This document shows, piece by piece, positions 33,126-41,463 of a stretch of DNA of 64,000 nt (its first letter is position 1; every line of letters begins with the position of its first letter). The stretch is from the NCBI RefSeq assembly GCF_019972315.1, contig NZ_BLIZ01000001.1, forward strand, positions 3,347,922-3,411,921, read 5' to 3'. The translations under genes were made by a program, and so were the position numbers. The DNA is from Geobacter sp. AOG1. GTDB lineage: Bacteria; Desulfobacterota; Desulfuromonadia; Geobacterales; Geobacteraceae. The notes below the pieces were generated by a model, which had not been told where the DNA came from, ran no database searches, and saw only the letters and a list, made by a program, of their open reading frames with translations.

Positions 33126-34001
33126 TCATGCGTACAGCGACGGGTTAGTGCATACCTCGTGAACAGTCCTGCCCATGCCGCCTTCGCGCACCCTTGTCGC
33201 CAGCCGTTCAGCCTTTTCCAGCAGTTCATCCACCGTTTCAGGGGGACGCAGAAAAGTCACCGCGCCGACCCCCATCAGGAGCCCCCATTCGTTTTTCCGG
33301 AGCAGTTCGGCAAGCCGGTCGTAGAGTTTCCTGAGCACGATATCGGCCGATTCGTTGTCCGTTTCCGGCAGCAGCAGGACGAATTCGTTGTCCCGCTGCA
33401 GACCGACCACGTCGGAACTGCGGGTGTTGACACGGATGGCACGGGCAATCTTCCGCAGGACGGCCCCTTCATTGCGACAGCCAAGGTTGGGTGGAGCACC
33501 CTCCCCATACCGGAAATTGACGCAGGCAAGGGTAAACGGCCGACCGTAGCGTTGCGCCCGACTGATCTCGGCGCCGGCCAGTTCGGTGAAGAAGTTGCGG
33601 GTACAGGCGCCGCTCCCCCTGTCGTAAAGGGCCAGATGCCGGTTGACCACCCGCTCCCGCCGCAGGGCGGATACAACCAGAGAGAAAGCAGCAAAGCTTC
33701 CCAGCAGCATGGCAAAATTCAGTCCGTTCACTGCGGACGTCGCCAGAGTGTCGAGCGGCTGCTTCCCCGTAACAAGCCACATGCAGGCACAGCCGCAGGC
33801 CATGGCCACTCCCCCCCAGCGCTGCCCGTACCAGCTGACTAACGCAATGGGGAGCATATAGGCAAAATCCAGATGGATGCCGGGATTCAGATAATCGACC
33901 AAGGCCAAAAGCACTGCAAGGACAAATCCCAGCATGGCAAGAAACAGCCGGGACTGCTTATGCAGGTACTCTTCCAGTTCATTCATCTTGCCAACCCGCA
34001 T
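33126..34001 (-). CDS. Membrane protein with degenerate GGDEF domain
   Basis: About 291 residues starting at ATG 34001 (GTG/ATG starts further up and ATG 33986 are possible). Three to four hydrophobic segments fill residues about 15-115. The rest is GGDEF-like (HLALYDRGSGACTRNFF, then VGLQRDNEFVLLLPET). The signature is RDNEF, not GGDEF, and the usual D-LT-N-R entry motif is altered, so it is unlikely to make c-di-GMP. It may act as a scaffold or sensor. It lies 28 bp upstream of the ferritin-like gene on the same strand. Confidence 0.8.
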   Translation of the reverse strand: MRVGKMNELEEYLHKQSRLFLAMLGFVLAVLLALVDYLNPGIHLDFAYMLPIALVSWYGQRWGGVAMACGCACMWLVTGKQPLDTLATSAVNGLNFAMLLGSFAAFSLVVSALRRERVVNRHLALYDRGSGACTRNFFTELAGAEISRAQRYGRPFTLACVNFRYGEGAPPNLGCRNEGAVLRKIARAIRVNTRSSDVVGLQRDNEFVLLLPETDNESADIVLRKLYDRLAELLRKNEWGLLMGVGAVTFLRPPETVDELLEKAERLATRVREGGMGRTVHEVCTNPSLYA

Positions 34002-34213
34002 TTTTCGCCCCCGCACCCCTTTAAAAGCCGCGAACATACCAGAAACAAGGCGTCGGTTCAATTAAAAACAATTAATGTAAATAATTTCAATAGGTTGTGG
34101 TGCTCGTTAGGTTGAAGTGTACCAGAAGCGTCGGGGAAATCCAGTCAGGCGGTCACGAGTGCTACCCGTTTCTTTCACCGCCCGGATCAACAAGCCGGCC
34201 GGGCGGAAAGAAA

Positions 34214-34247
34214 AAACCCTTCAGCCCCCGTGAGGGGTGAAGGGTTT
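34214..34247 (-). terminator. Rho-independent terminator of the nitroreductase gene
   Basis: AAACCCTTCA and TGAAGGGTTT form a 10-bp stem, extended by CCCC/GGGG with one bulged base. On the minus strand it is followed by TTTTTTCTTT. It starts about 30 bases after the stop at 34278. Confidence 0.9.
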
Positions 34248-34277
34248 CCCCTGTCGATGGGGTGGGATAGCTGCATA

Positions 34278-34778
34278 TCACCAGTGATTATAATGGACTC
34301 GACGGCCATCGAACCGCCCGGCCGGGTGTTCCTGTTCCCGCGGATAACCAAGGGGGACGAGTGAAACGGGAATGATGCTGTCGGGAAGTCCGAGGAGTCG
34401 CTGCATCCCGGCCACCCGCTCCAACAGAGGATGGATGCTCAGGCATATCCCCCCGAGGTTGCGCGCCCGGGCTACTACGAGGATTGTTTCCGCGGCAGTC
34501 GTGCAGTCGCGGAACCAGACTTCTTTGTCCTCTCCCAGCCGGGAGTCGTAACAGACAACCACTGCCAGCGGGGCTTCCCTGACCAAGTGGGCGGAAGAAA
34601 GAAAATCCGGAATCCGCGCTAGGAGGCTGCGGTCGTTGATGACCACGAATTGCCACGGTCGCTGCGGGCCCGTAACCGGCATGCGCATGACTTCCTTGAG
34701 GATGTCTCTGACAAGAGGCTCCGGCACCGCCTGCGGAGAAAACTCACGCACCGACTTGAGCGAAAATACTGCCTCCAT
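34278..34778 (-). CDS. Nitroreductase-family flavoprotein
   Basis: The 166-residue protein has the FMN-binding pattern of the family: SVREFSPQAVPEPLVRDIL at the N-terminus, PVTGPQRPWQFVVI, AETILVVARARNLGGICLSIHP and VSLVPLGYPREQ. The length is at the short end of the family. It uses FMN and NAD(P)H to reduce nitro compounds, quinones or other acceptors in the cytoplasm. It is a single gene with its own terminator. Confidence 0.9.
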   Translation of the reverse strand: MEAVFSLKSVREFSPQAVPEPLVRDILKEVMRMPVTGPQRPWQFVVINDRSLLARIPDFLSSAHLVREAPLAVVVCYDSRLGEDKEVWFRDCTTAAETILVVARARNLGGICLSIHPLLERVAGMQRLLGLPDSIIPVSLVPLGYPREQEHPAGRFDGRRVHYNHW

Positions 34779-34901
34779 GACGCTCTCCCGTACGTTCAGC
34801 GATCTTGAGTTTTGATTAGAGCAAACAAATTATAATCTTACTATACCACCGCCCCTTATGGCTGTAAAGTTGCGAAGGGGCACACTCCAGGGGTGTTGAG
34901 C

Positions 34902-34930
34902 TTGACATGCTATTGAATATTCTGTATAAA
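34902..34930 (+). promoter_or_regulatory. Strong sigma-70 promoter
   Basis: TTGACA (34902-34907), 17-bp spacer, TATAAA (34925-34930). The start near 34937 precedes the yggT start at 34967 and rules out the in-frame ATG at 34907. Confidence 0.85.
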
Positions 34931-34966
34931 TTTCAGGTTGTCCGAGCCATGCACAAAGGGGCGCCC

Positions 34967-35284
34967 ATGTTTGTAGTAGCCAATTTCCTCATCGCCGTCG
35001 CCAAGGTTGCCGACATCCTCCTCACCATCTATATGTATGTCATCATTGGCCGGGCGATCATCTCCTGGGTCAACCCCGATCCCTACAACCCGATCGTCAG
35101 ATTCCTCTACCGGGCAACCGAACCGCTTCTTTACCGGGTCCGCAGGGTCCTACCCGACATGGGTGGCCTCGATCTCTCGCCACTCGTCATTCTTCTGGGG
35201 ATCTACTTTCTCCAGAAATTTGCCATCAGCTCCATCTATGAATTTGGCTATCGACTGAAAATGAGCGGGGGAGGATTGCCGTGA
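34967..35284 (+). CDS. YggT-family membrane protein
   Basis: The 105-residue protein starts at ATG 34967 behind AAAGGGG; the longer frame to 34907 would overlap the promoter. Two or three membrane segments (FLIAVAKVADILLTIYMYVIIGRAI and LSPLVILLGIYFLQKFAI) flank the family motif SWVNPDPYNPIVRFLYRATEPLL. YggT proteins are linked to cell division or osmotic adaptation. It is the first gene of yggT-divIVA-yggU-CBS; the next start overlaps its stop by four bases. Confidence 0.9.
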   Translation: MFVVANFLIAVAKVADILLTIYMYVIIGRAIISWVNPDPYNPIVRFLYRATEPLLYRVRRVLPDMGGLDLSPLVILLGIYFLQKFAISSIYEFGYRLKMSGGGLP

Positions 35285-35730
35285 AAATAACACCACTGGA
35301 TATACAGCAACAGCAATTCAAGGGAAAGATGTTCGGCGGTCTTGACCCGGAGGAAGTGGACAGCTTCCTGCAGATGGTATCCCACGAGATGGAAGACCTG
35401 CTCCGGGAGAATAGCGACCTGAAGGAACAGGCGCACCGGATGGCAACAGAGCGGGAAGAGATGACGGAGCGGGAAGGAAAGCTGCGTGAGACCATGCTCG
35501 CTGCACAGCGGGTCACCGAAGAGATGAAGGCAAACTCCCAGAAGGAAGCGAGCCTCCTCGTCTCCGAGGCCGAACTGAAGGCGGAGCGCATCCTAATCGA
35601 TGCGGAAAAAAGGCTCGCCCAACTGACCAGTCAGATACAGGAGTTGCGCAGGGAAAAGCTGCAGTTCGAAACGTCGTTCAAGTCCCTCCTCGACTCGCAC
35701 TACAAAATGCTGAACATCGATGAATCGTGA
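35281..35730 (+). CDS. divIVA: DivIVA-domain coiled-coil protein
   Basis: The 149-residue protein starts at GTG 35281, overlapping yggT. The N-terminus MKITPLDIQQQQFKGKMFGGLDPEEVDSFLQMV is the DivIVA membrane-binding and lipid-binding region. The rest is a continuous coiled coil rich in Glu, Arg and Lys. DivIVA marks curved membranes at poles and septa. The yggT-divIVA order is common. It overlaps the next gene by 11 bp. Confidence 0.93.
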   Translation: MKITPLDIQQQQFKGKMFGGLDPEEVDSFLQMVSHEMEDLLRENSDLKEQAHRMATEREEMTEREGKLRETMLAAQRVTEEMKANSQKEASLLVSEAELKAERILIDAEKRLAQLTSQIQELRREKLQFETSFKSLLDSHYKMLNIDES

Positions 35731-36028
35731 TACCAACGACGCTCTTCTGAAAATCACCGAATCCGGCGCCGGCGTCATCTTTACCGTCCACGTCCAGCCC
35801 CGCGCATCCAGAACCGAACTGTGCGGCGTGCAGGGAGAAGAGCTCAAGTTGCGCCTGACTTCTCCGCCGGTGGACGACGCGGCCAACAAGCTCTGCCAGG
35901 AGTTTCTGGCCAAACTCCTCGGCGTGGCGAAATCCCGGGTAACCATCATTGCCGGCGCCAAGTCGCGCCACAAGACGATCGAGGTAACCGGCATCGAGCG
36001 GGACGCAGTTCTTGCCCTCCTCAATTAA
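35720..36028 (+). CDS. YggU/DUF167 family protein
   Basis: The 102-residue protein has the family pattern VHVQPRASRTELCGV, LKLRLTSPPVDDAANKLCQEFLAKLLGV and VTIIAGAKSRHKTIEV. The function of the family is unknown, but the gene often follows yggT. It starts inside the end of divIVA (11-bp overlap). Confidence 0.93.
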   Translation: MNRDTNDALLKITESGAGVIFTVHVQPRASRTELCGVQGEELKLRLTSPPVDDAANKLCQEFLAKLLGVAKSRVTIIAGAKSRHKTIEVTGIERDAVLALLN

Positions 36029-36043
36029 AGCATTGGAGTTATC

Positions 36044-36508
36044 ATGAAAGCCCGCGACATTATGATCACCGATTTCCCCATGATTTCGCTCCACGCCTCC
36101 GTCGGCGAGGCTGTCCGCATCCTGCGCAAGAACTTCGGCGACGAAAGCTACATGAACGCCGCCCCCGGCCTCGTGGTGGTGAATGACAACGGCGAACTTG
36201 CCGGGATACTCTCCCCGCTCTCCATTCTCAAGGCCCTTGGAACGGAGGCGAACGGAGCCGGCCGGCCCAGGGAAGAATCGCCGGAGTTTTACGCCACGCT
36301 TTCCACCACCATCAAGGCAAAAAAAGTCATCGATATCATGGACTGGCAAGCCATCTCGGTCACCGAGGACGCCCAGCTTCTCGAAGTGGCAGACCTGTTC
36401 GTTGCCAACCGCTTTCAGCGTATCCCGGTGGTTCGGAACGGCAAGGTAACGGGTGTCATCTACCGTTCCCGTCTCCTCTTCGCCCTGGTCGACTCCCTGC
36501 TCGCCTGA
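36044..36508 (+). CDS. Two-CBS-domain protein
   Basis: The 154-residue protein consists of two CBS repeats: ARDIMITDFPMISLHASVGEAVRIL and VIDIMDWQAISVTEDAQLLEVADLF, each ending with a vVvxxgxxxG segment. CBS pairs bind adenine nucleotides and act as energy sensors. No partner domain is fused. It is the last gene of the yggT operon. Confidence 0.92.
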   Translation: MKARDIMITDFPMISLHASVGEAVRILRKNFGDESYMNAAPGLVVVNDNGELAGILSPLSILKALGTEANGAGRPREESPEFYATLSTTIKAKKVIDIMDWQAISVTEDAQLLEVADLFVANRFQRIPVVRNGKVTGVIYRSRLLFALVDSLLA

Positions 36509-36529
36509 GGGGGAAGCACATCGGGCCCC

Positions 36530-36559
36530 TTGACAAACCGGGACCCGCTCCATTATATT
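36530..36559 (+). promoter_or_regulatory. Sigma-70 promoter of the zinc-ribbon gene
   Basis: TTGACA (36530-36535), 18-bp spacer, TATATT (36554-36559), about 55 bases before the start at 36614. Confidence 0.7.
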
Positions 36560-36613
36560 TAAATTTCGGAAATAATCCGATGAATCAATAGCTTTACAGG
36601 AGGAAGTCGATCC

Positions 36614-36862
36614 ATGCCCGTCTACGAGTACCAGTGCACCGCCTGCAACAACACCTTCGAACTGCGCCAGAAATTTTCGGACGAGCCTGCCACCGAGTGC
36701 CCCGCCTGCGGCGGTGCGGTGAAAAAGCTCATCTCCAACACCGCATTCAGCCTCAAAGGAGGCGGATGGTATACCGAAGGGTACGGCAGCAAAAAGAGTT
36801 CCGATGCCCCGACCTGTCCATCGGGTGGCAGCTGCGCCGGCTGTCCGTCGGCCGCCGCCTGA
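36614..36862 (+). CDS. FmdB-family zinc-ribbon protein
   Basis: The 82-residue protein starts [16 protein letters not shown] and has a CxxC...CxxC zinc ribbon (CTAC, CPAC). A Gly/Ser/Cys-rich tail follows ([12 protein letters not shown]). AGGAGGAAG precedes the start. Members are annotated as putative regulators after FmdB of methylotrophs, but their role is unproven. It has its own promoter and terminator. Confidence 0.9.
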   Translation: MPVYEYQCTACNNTFELRQKFSDEPATECPACGGAVKKLISNTAFSLKGGGWYTEGYGSKKSSDAPTCPSGGSCAGCPSAAA

Positions 36863-36894
36863 CTCGACGCCGCTAAGCCTGCGGCACGAAAAAG

Positions 36895-36922
36895 AATCCT
36901 CCGCCTCCGGAGGATTTTTTTT
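36895..36922 (+). terminator. Rho-independent terminator
   Basis: AATCCTCCG and CGGAGGATT form a 9-bp stem with loop CCTC, followed by a run of T residues. It ends the zinc-ribbon gene. Confidence 0.93.
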
Positions 36923-36936
36923 GCCCGGGAAAAGGC

Positions 36937-36965
36937 TTTACAAATCCCCCCCCGTTTTCTATTAT
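36937..36965 (+). promoter_or_regulatory. Sigma-70 promoter of folD
   Basis: TTTACA, 17-bp spacer, TATTAT (36960-36965), about 35 bases before the GTG start at 37001. Confidence 0.7.
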
Positions 36966-37000
36966 TTCCGGACATTACAACGCATGGAGGGAGTACGACT

Positions 37001-37858
37001 GTGGCCCAGATCATAGACGGTAAAGCCATTGCGGCCAAGATCCGCGGCGAAATAGCCAACGACGTGAAAACCCTTGCCGGCCAAGGGGTTCAGCCAGGAC
37101 TGGCGGTGGTGCTGGTGGGTGAAGATCCGGCCAGCAAGGTATATGTCAGCATGAAGGAAAAGGCCTGCCAGGACGTGGGGATCTTTTCCGATGAGCACAA
37201 ACTGCCGGCAGAAACCAGCGAAACGGATCTGCTGGCCCTCATCGACAAGCTGAACCTGGATCCGCGCATCCATGGCATCCTGGTCCAGCTCCCCCTTCCA
37301 AAACAGATCGATACGGAAAAAGTGCTGGAGGCCATTTCACCCGCCAAGGATGCGGACGGTTTTCATCCCTACAACGTCGGCCGCCTGGTGGTCGGCAAAC
37401 CCCTCTTCCAGCCCTGCACCCCCTACGGTGTCATGGTCATGCTGAAGGAGACGGGGGTCGACCTGAAGGGGAAGGACGTGGTGGTGGTCGGCCGCTCCAA
37501 CATCGTCGGCAAGCCGGTCGCCCTCATGTGTCTGCAACAGCATGCGACCGTCACCATATGCCACTCCCGGACCCGGGACCTGGCCGCCAAAGTCGGGCAG
37601 GCCGACGTCGTCATCGCCGCCGTCGGGGTGCCGGAGATGATCAAGGGGGAGTGGATAAAGCCCGGGGCGGTCGTAATCGACGTAGGGGTAAACCGGGTCG
37701 GCGACCGGAAGCTCGTGGGGGACGTTGAGTACGCCGCCGCCAGCGAGCGTGCCGCCGCCATCACGCCGGTCCCGGGCGGGGTAGGCCCCATGACCATCAC
37801 CATGCTTCTCTACAACACCGTGGAGTCGGCTAAAAGAACAGTGAAAAGTGAACAGTGA
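37001..37858 (+). CDS. folD: Methylene-THF dehydrogenase / methenyl-THF cyclohydrolase
   Basis: The 285 residues match Fol[15 protein letters not shown] carries the catalytic Lys/Tyr region, [12 protein letters not shown] and [12 protein letters not shown] the folate site, and [14 protein letters not shown] the NADP site; [14 protein letters not shown] closes it. The start is GTG 37001. It interconverts methylene- and formyl-THF in the cytoplasm. The next genes, metV and metF, make a one-carbon block that would serve methyl supply. Its last codons lie inside a short-sequence repeat. Confidence 0.97.
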   Translation: MAQIIDGKAIAAKIRGEIANDVKTLAGQGVQPGLAVVLVGEDPASKVYVSMKEKACQDVGIFSDEHKLPAETSETDLLALIDKLNLDPRIHGILVQLPLPKQIDTEKVLEAISPAKDADGFHPYNVGRLVVGKPLFQPCTPYGVMVMLKETGVDLKGKDVVVVGRSNIVGKPVALMCLQQHATVTICHSRTRDLAAKVGQADVVIAAVGVPEMIKGEWIKPGAVVIDVGVNRVGDRKLVGDVEYAAASERAAAITPVPGGVGPMTITMLLYNTVESAKRTVKSEQ

Positions 37859-37919
37859 AAAGAAAAAGGCGTGGAAAGCGCTTTCCAGCGTTATCCACCA
37901 TTCACTATTCACCTTTCAC
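37841..37919. repeat. Inverted GTGAA-type repeat overlapping the folD end
   Basis: GTGAAAAGTGAACAGTGAA (37841-37859) pairs with TTCACTATTCACCTTTCAC (37901-37919), 17 of 19. Between them sits the 14-bp palindrome GGAAAGCGCTTTCC. The right arm recurs as direct copies at 47498-47523. The last six codons of folD lie in the left arm. Confidence 0.75.
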
Positions 37920-37937
37920 GGGGAGCGCTAGCGAACC

Positions 37938-38585
37938 ATGATTGTCAGCAAACAGAAACCGTTCGCAGATATCCTCGCCAGCCTTGACGGGCGTTCCCGT
38001 GTCTTCCTGGTCGGCTGCGCCAAGTGCGCGACGGTCTGCAAATCGGGGGGAGAGGAAGAAATCTGGCAGATGCAAGAATCCCTCACCTCTGCCGGCAAGG
38101 AGGTGACCGGTTCCGTCGTCATCGACGAGGCATGCCACATGCTGCGAGTCGGCCGCGACCTGCGGACCAGGAAGGAGATGGTGGAGGAAGCTCACGCCCT
38201 TCTCGTACTTGCCTGCGGTGCCGGCGTCCAATCCATCGCCGCCAGTTCTGGCAAGCCGACCATTGCCGGAGCAGACACCCTTTTCCTCGGCAATATCCGG
38301 CGCTTCGGCCAGTTCGAACAGCGCTGTTCCCTCTGCGGCGAATGTATCCTCACCGAAACCGCCGGCATCTGCCCGGTAACCGTCTGTCCCAAGGGGCTTT
38401 TGAACGGCCCCTGCGGCGGCATGGACGAAGGGCACTGCGAAACCGACCCGGAGGCGGAGTGCGTCTGGCACCAGATATACCAGCGCCTCAAGGAACAGCA
38501 GGCCACGGAGAATCTGAAAAAAATCGCCCCTGGCAAGGATTTCTCCCGAATGCTCAAACCGGGAAAGCTGAAACTCGACAAATAA
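37938..38585 (+). CDS. metV: MetV-like methylene-THF reductase partner (zinc / Fe-S protein)
   Basis: The 215-residue protein has the cysteine-rich pattern of methylene-THF reductase C-terminal domain proteins: GCAKCATVCKSGG, CSLCGECILTETAGICPVTVCPKGLLNGPCGG. These form zinc or Fe-S sites. In acetogens MetV works with MetF and passes electrons to methylene-THF reduction. It sits between folD and metF as expected. A palindromic repeat separates it from metF. Confidence 0.9.
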   Translation: MIVSKQKPFADILASLDGRSRVFLVGCAKCATVCKSGGEEEIWQMQESLTSAGKEVTGSVVIDEACHMLRVGRDLRTRKEMVEEAHALLVLACGAGVQSIAASSGKPTIAGADTLFLGNIRRFGQFEQRCSLCGECILTETAGICPVTVCPKGLLNGPCGGMDEGHCETDPEAECVWHQIYQRLKEQQATENLKKIAPGKDFSRMLKPGKLKLDK

Positions 38586-38596
38586 CCGTCAAATCC

Positions 38597-38731
38597 GCCA
38601 CAGAAGCGCGGAGAAACTAACAGGGATGTTCCAGATAGTCCGGATGGAAATCATTTTTTTTGTTCTTGTCCTGTAAATCCTGTCCATCCTTGCTACTATA
38701 ATGCAGTTGGTTCTCTCCGCGTCCCTGTGGC
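38597..38731. repeat. Palindromic interspersed repeat between metV and metF
   Basis: GCCACAGAAGCGCGGAGAAA (38597-38616) pairs, with mismatches, with TTCTCTCCGCG...CTGTGGC at 38711-38731. Inside is TCCTGTAAATCCTGTCCATC (38669-38688), a short sequence I recognise as common in intergenic repeats of this group. The element nearly fills the gap between the genes. Confidence 0.65.
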
Positions 38732-38747
38732 AGGTTTTGGTGACTAT

Positions 38748-39617
38748 ATGATCTCACGACTCCAGCAAAAACTCGCCTCCGGTCAGTTCGTCATCACCTC
38801 TGAGGTCTGCCCCCCCAAAGGGGCCGACTGCGGCGAATTCCTCGGCAAGGCGCGGGTCCTGAAGGGACAGGTTGACGCCATCAATGTCACCGACAACCAG
38901 GGGGCCAACATGCGCATCGCCCCCCTGGCGGTGGCGACGCTCCTGGTCCGGGAGGGGATCGAGCCGGTCTACCAGATCACCTGCCGCGACCGTAACCGGA
39001 TGGCACTGCAGAGCGACCTACTCGGTGCGGCAGCCCTCGGTATCGGCAACATCCTGGCACTCACCGGCGACCACATCTCCTTCGGCGACCACCGGCAAGG
39101 AAAGCCGGTCTTCGACCTGGATTCTGTCCAGCTTCTCCAGGCAATCTCCACCCTGGAAAGCGGTTTCGACCTGGCCGGCAACCGGCTCCAGGGTGCTCCA
39201 GCCTTCTTCGCCGGTGCCGCGGCGGCACCGGAGGCAGAACCGTTCGAACTGACCCTCTTCAAACTGCAGAAAAAAGCCACCGCCGGGGCCCGTTTCTTCC
39301 AGACCCAGGCCATCTTTGACCCGGACCGGCTGGCCGCATTCACCACGGCCGTCAGACCCCTCAGCGTCAAGGTCATCGCCGGCATCATCCTCCTCAAGTC
39401 CGCCGGTATGGCCCGCTACATGACACGGCACATCCCGGGGCTCAAGGTGCCCGACCATATAATTGCCGAACTGGAGGAGGCTTCCGACCCGGTCGCCAAG
39501 GGAGTGGAAATCGCCTCCCGCCTCGCGGCGGCCGCCCGCCACCACTGCGACGGTATCCATATCATGGCCATGGGGCGGGAAGAGCTGATTCCGGAGATCA
39601 TCAAGGAGATACGCTGA
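38748..39617 (+). CDS. metF: Methylene-tetrahydrofolate reductase
   Basis: About 289 residues with the MetF barrel signals FVITSEVCPPKGADC, VDAINVTDNQGANMRI, VYQITCRDRNRMALQSDLLG, NILALTGD and ARFFQTQAIFD. It reduces methylene-THF to methyl-THF, with metV as likely partner. ATG 38748 is chosen because homologues start MISRL-like; no clear ribosome site precedes it, and a GTG at 38727 lies inside the repeat. It shares TGATG with galU. Confidence 0.93.
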   Translation: MISRLQQKLASGQFVITSEVCPPKGADCGEFLGKARVLKGQVDAINVTDNQGANMRIAPLAVATLLVREGIEPVYQITCRDRNRMALQSDLLGAAALGIGNILALTGDHISFGDHRQGKPVFDLDSVQLLQAISTLESGFDLAGNRLQGAPAFFAGAAAAPEAEPFELTLFKLQKKATAGARFFQTQAIFDPDRLAAFTTAVRPLSVKVIAGIILLKSAGMARYMTRHIPGLKVPDHIIAELEEASDPVAKGVEIASRLAAAARHHCDGIHIMAMGREELIPEIIKEIR

Positions 39618-40483
39618 TGCAGATAAAGAAAGCGGTATTCCCCGTGGCAGGGCTCGGCACCCGGTTCCTCCCCGCCACCAAGTCTACCCCCAAGGAGATG
39701 CTTCCCCTCATCGACAAGCCGCTGGTGCAGTACGTGGTGGAAGAAGCGGTGGCGGCGGGAATCGAACAGATACTCTTCGTCACCGGCCGGAACAAGCGGG
39801 CCCTCGAAGACCACTTCGACATCTCCTTCGAACTGGAAGCGCTCCTCTACGAAAAGGGGAAGGACGTTGAACTCTCCCAGATGCGGCATATCGCCGAAAT
39901 GGTCAATATCTTCTATGTCCGCCAGAAACAGGCGCTCGGGCTTGGCCACGCCATCCTCTGCGCCCGGGACTTCGTGGGGGACGAGCCGTTCGCCGTCCTC
40001 CTGGGAGACGACATAATCGACAGTGAAAAGCCCTGCCTCGGCCAGCTTCTGGAGGTCTACCGGAAATACCGGGGAACAGTCCTCGCCCTGGAAAAAGTGC
40101 CGATTGCAAATATCTCATCCTACGGCTGCGTCAAGGCCAACCATATAACCGACCAGGTTTACGAGGTCACCGACCTGGTGGAGAAACCGAAACCGAAGGA
40201 CGCCCCGTCGGATATGGCCATCATAGGCCGCTACATCCTGACGCCGGACATCTTTCCGATCCTGGAAAAACAGGAGCCGGGCAAGGGGGGGGAAATTCAG
40301 CTGACCGACGCCCTCGTCAAACTCGCCGGGGAAGAGGCTATTTATGGCTGTCTGTTCGAGGGTGTACGCCACGACTGCGGCGACAAGCTGGGATTCCTGA
40401 AGGCCACGGTCGATCTGGCTTTGAAGCGGGAGGAGTTCAACGGCGAGTTCCGTAAGTTCCTTAAGGAAAAGCTGGCCAAATAA
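39617..40483 (+). CDS. galU: UTP-glucose-1-phosphate uridylyltransferase
   Basis: The 288-residue protein has the GalU signature KAVFPVAGLGTRFLPATKSTPKEMLPLIDKP, the QAL GLGHAI site (RQKQALGLGHAILCA), LLGDDII and VEKPKP. It makes UDP-glucose for cell-surface sugars and trehalose. The start overlaps the metF stop, although the two enzymes are in different pathways. Confidence 0.96.
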   Translation: MQIKKAVFPVAGLGTRFLPATKSTPKEMLPLIDKPLVQYVVEEAVAAGIEQILFVTGRNKRALEDHFDISFELEALLYEKGKDVELSQMRHIAEMVNIFYVRQKQALGLGHAILCARDFVGDEPFAVLLGDDIIDSEKPCLGQLLEVYRKYRGTVLALEKVPIANISSYGCVKANHITDQVYEVTDLVEKPKPKDAPSDMAIIGRYILTPDIFPILEKQEPGKGGEIQLTDALVKLAGEEAIYGCLFEGVRHDCGDKLGFLKATVDLALKREEFNGEFRKFLKEKLAK

Positions 40484-40486
40484 AAT

Positions 40487-40503
40487 GGGGGGGATCCCCC
40501 CCT
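40487..40503. terminator. G/C hairpin between converging genes
   Basis: Seven G, AT, then eight C form a perfect short palindrome just after galU (stop at 40481-40483). No T-run follows. A weak or factor-assisted terminator is possible. Confidence 0.35.
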
Positions 40504-40529
40504 TCAATGTATCTTTCAGTGTGTCCCCG

Positions 40530-41393
40530 TCAGTGCAGCATGCCGCGACTTCCCCCCCGGGTGATCCCGTACTGGAAAAAGGCGATCAGGTTGAACTGGT
40601 CCTTATCGTAACCACGGGGAAAGCCGCCAATCGGCCCGACCATCCGCAGGGTGCGCAGCACCTCGTTGTCCAGAATCCGACTTCCCGAACTTTCGAGTAT
40701 TTCCACCTTTTCGATCTCTCCACGCCGGTTGAAGGTTATCCTCACCGGCGTAACTCCTTCGATACCGAGCTGTGCAGCCTCCTGGGGATAGCGCCAGACG
40801 CCGTAGACCGAGGTCTCGAACCGGCGAAGAAACGACCCGAACATGATGTCGTCGGTGTTGAGGAACCTGGTTTCCCCCTCCGCAACCTCCGGTCCGTATT
40901 TCTTCCGGTAGCTCTCTTCCAGGTGCGCCATCCTGTCGGCGCTCGGCAAGAGCTTTGCGAGGTCGGGTCCCGGTTGCGCCTTCGGCTTGAAGACATCCAC
41001 CCCGCGGGGGGATTCTTTGAGGGGCACGTTCCCCCTTTCCGCCGGCCGACTCTCGCCCCGCTCCTTCCCTGGAGCCTGCCGTGGCATAGAGGGCTGGGCC
41101 GGTGCAGACCTGAGCGGCGGGGGGGCTAGCCGGTCCCGCTCCCTCTCTCCCTTGGGGGCAGTCTCCCGGGGAACGCGCCGAAACTGTTCAGCCTGGCGCT
41201 GAACTTCCTTCTCATTCCTGGCAGATGGCTGGCTGACGGGGGGGAGGTCCTGGAGATCGATCATTACCGGCTCCTGTTTTGCTACCGTTTTTTTCTCGGG
41301 AGCCATGAGGATGACGGCAAAGATCGCCACGTGGAGCAACACGGAGAGGGCAAGCAGGTAGAGGAAGACTTTTTCGATATGTCTGTCGGACAT
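40530..41393 (-). CDS. TonB-like energy transducer, C-terminal domain protein
   Basis: About 287 residues with one N-terminal membrane segment (YLLALSVLLHVAIFAVIL, residues about 12-29). A Pro/Arg/Glu-rich periplasmic linker follows (about 40-160), then a TonB/TolA C-terminal fold (VYGVWRYPQEAAQLGIEGVTPVRITFNRRGEIEKVEILESSGSRILDNEVLRTLRMV). ATG 41393 was chosen; TTG 41411 is also in frame. It would pass energy to outer-membrane transporters. No ExbB/ExbD genes are adjacent, so its motor partner is elsewhere. It converges with galU. Confidence 0.85.
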   Translation of the reverse strand: MSDRHIEKVFLYLLALSVLLHVAIFAVILMAPEKKTVAKQEPVMIDLQDLPPVSQPSARNEKEVQRQAEQFRRVPRETAPKGERERDRLAPPPLRSAPAQPSMPRQAPGKERGESRPAERGNVPLKESPRGVDVFKPKAQPGPDLAKLLPSADRMAHLEESYRKKYGPEVAEGETRFLNTDDIMFGSFLRRFETSVYGVWRYPQEAAQLGIEGVTPVRITFNRRGEIEKVEILESSGSRILDNEVLRTLRMVGPIGGFPRGYDKDQFNLIAFFQYGITRGGSRGMLH

Positions 41394-41463
41394 CTGACTC
41401 TGCCGGGTCAAGGTGCTATCCCTCCAATGAGGCTAGCGCCGTGATAGTGCACAGCGGATTCCC

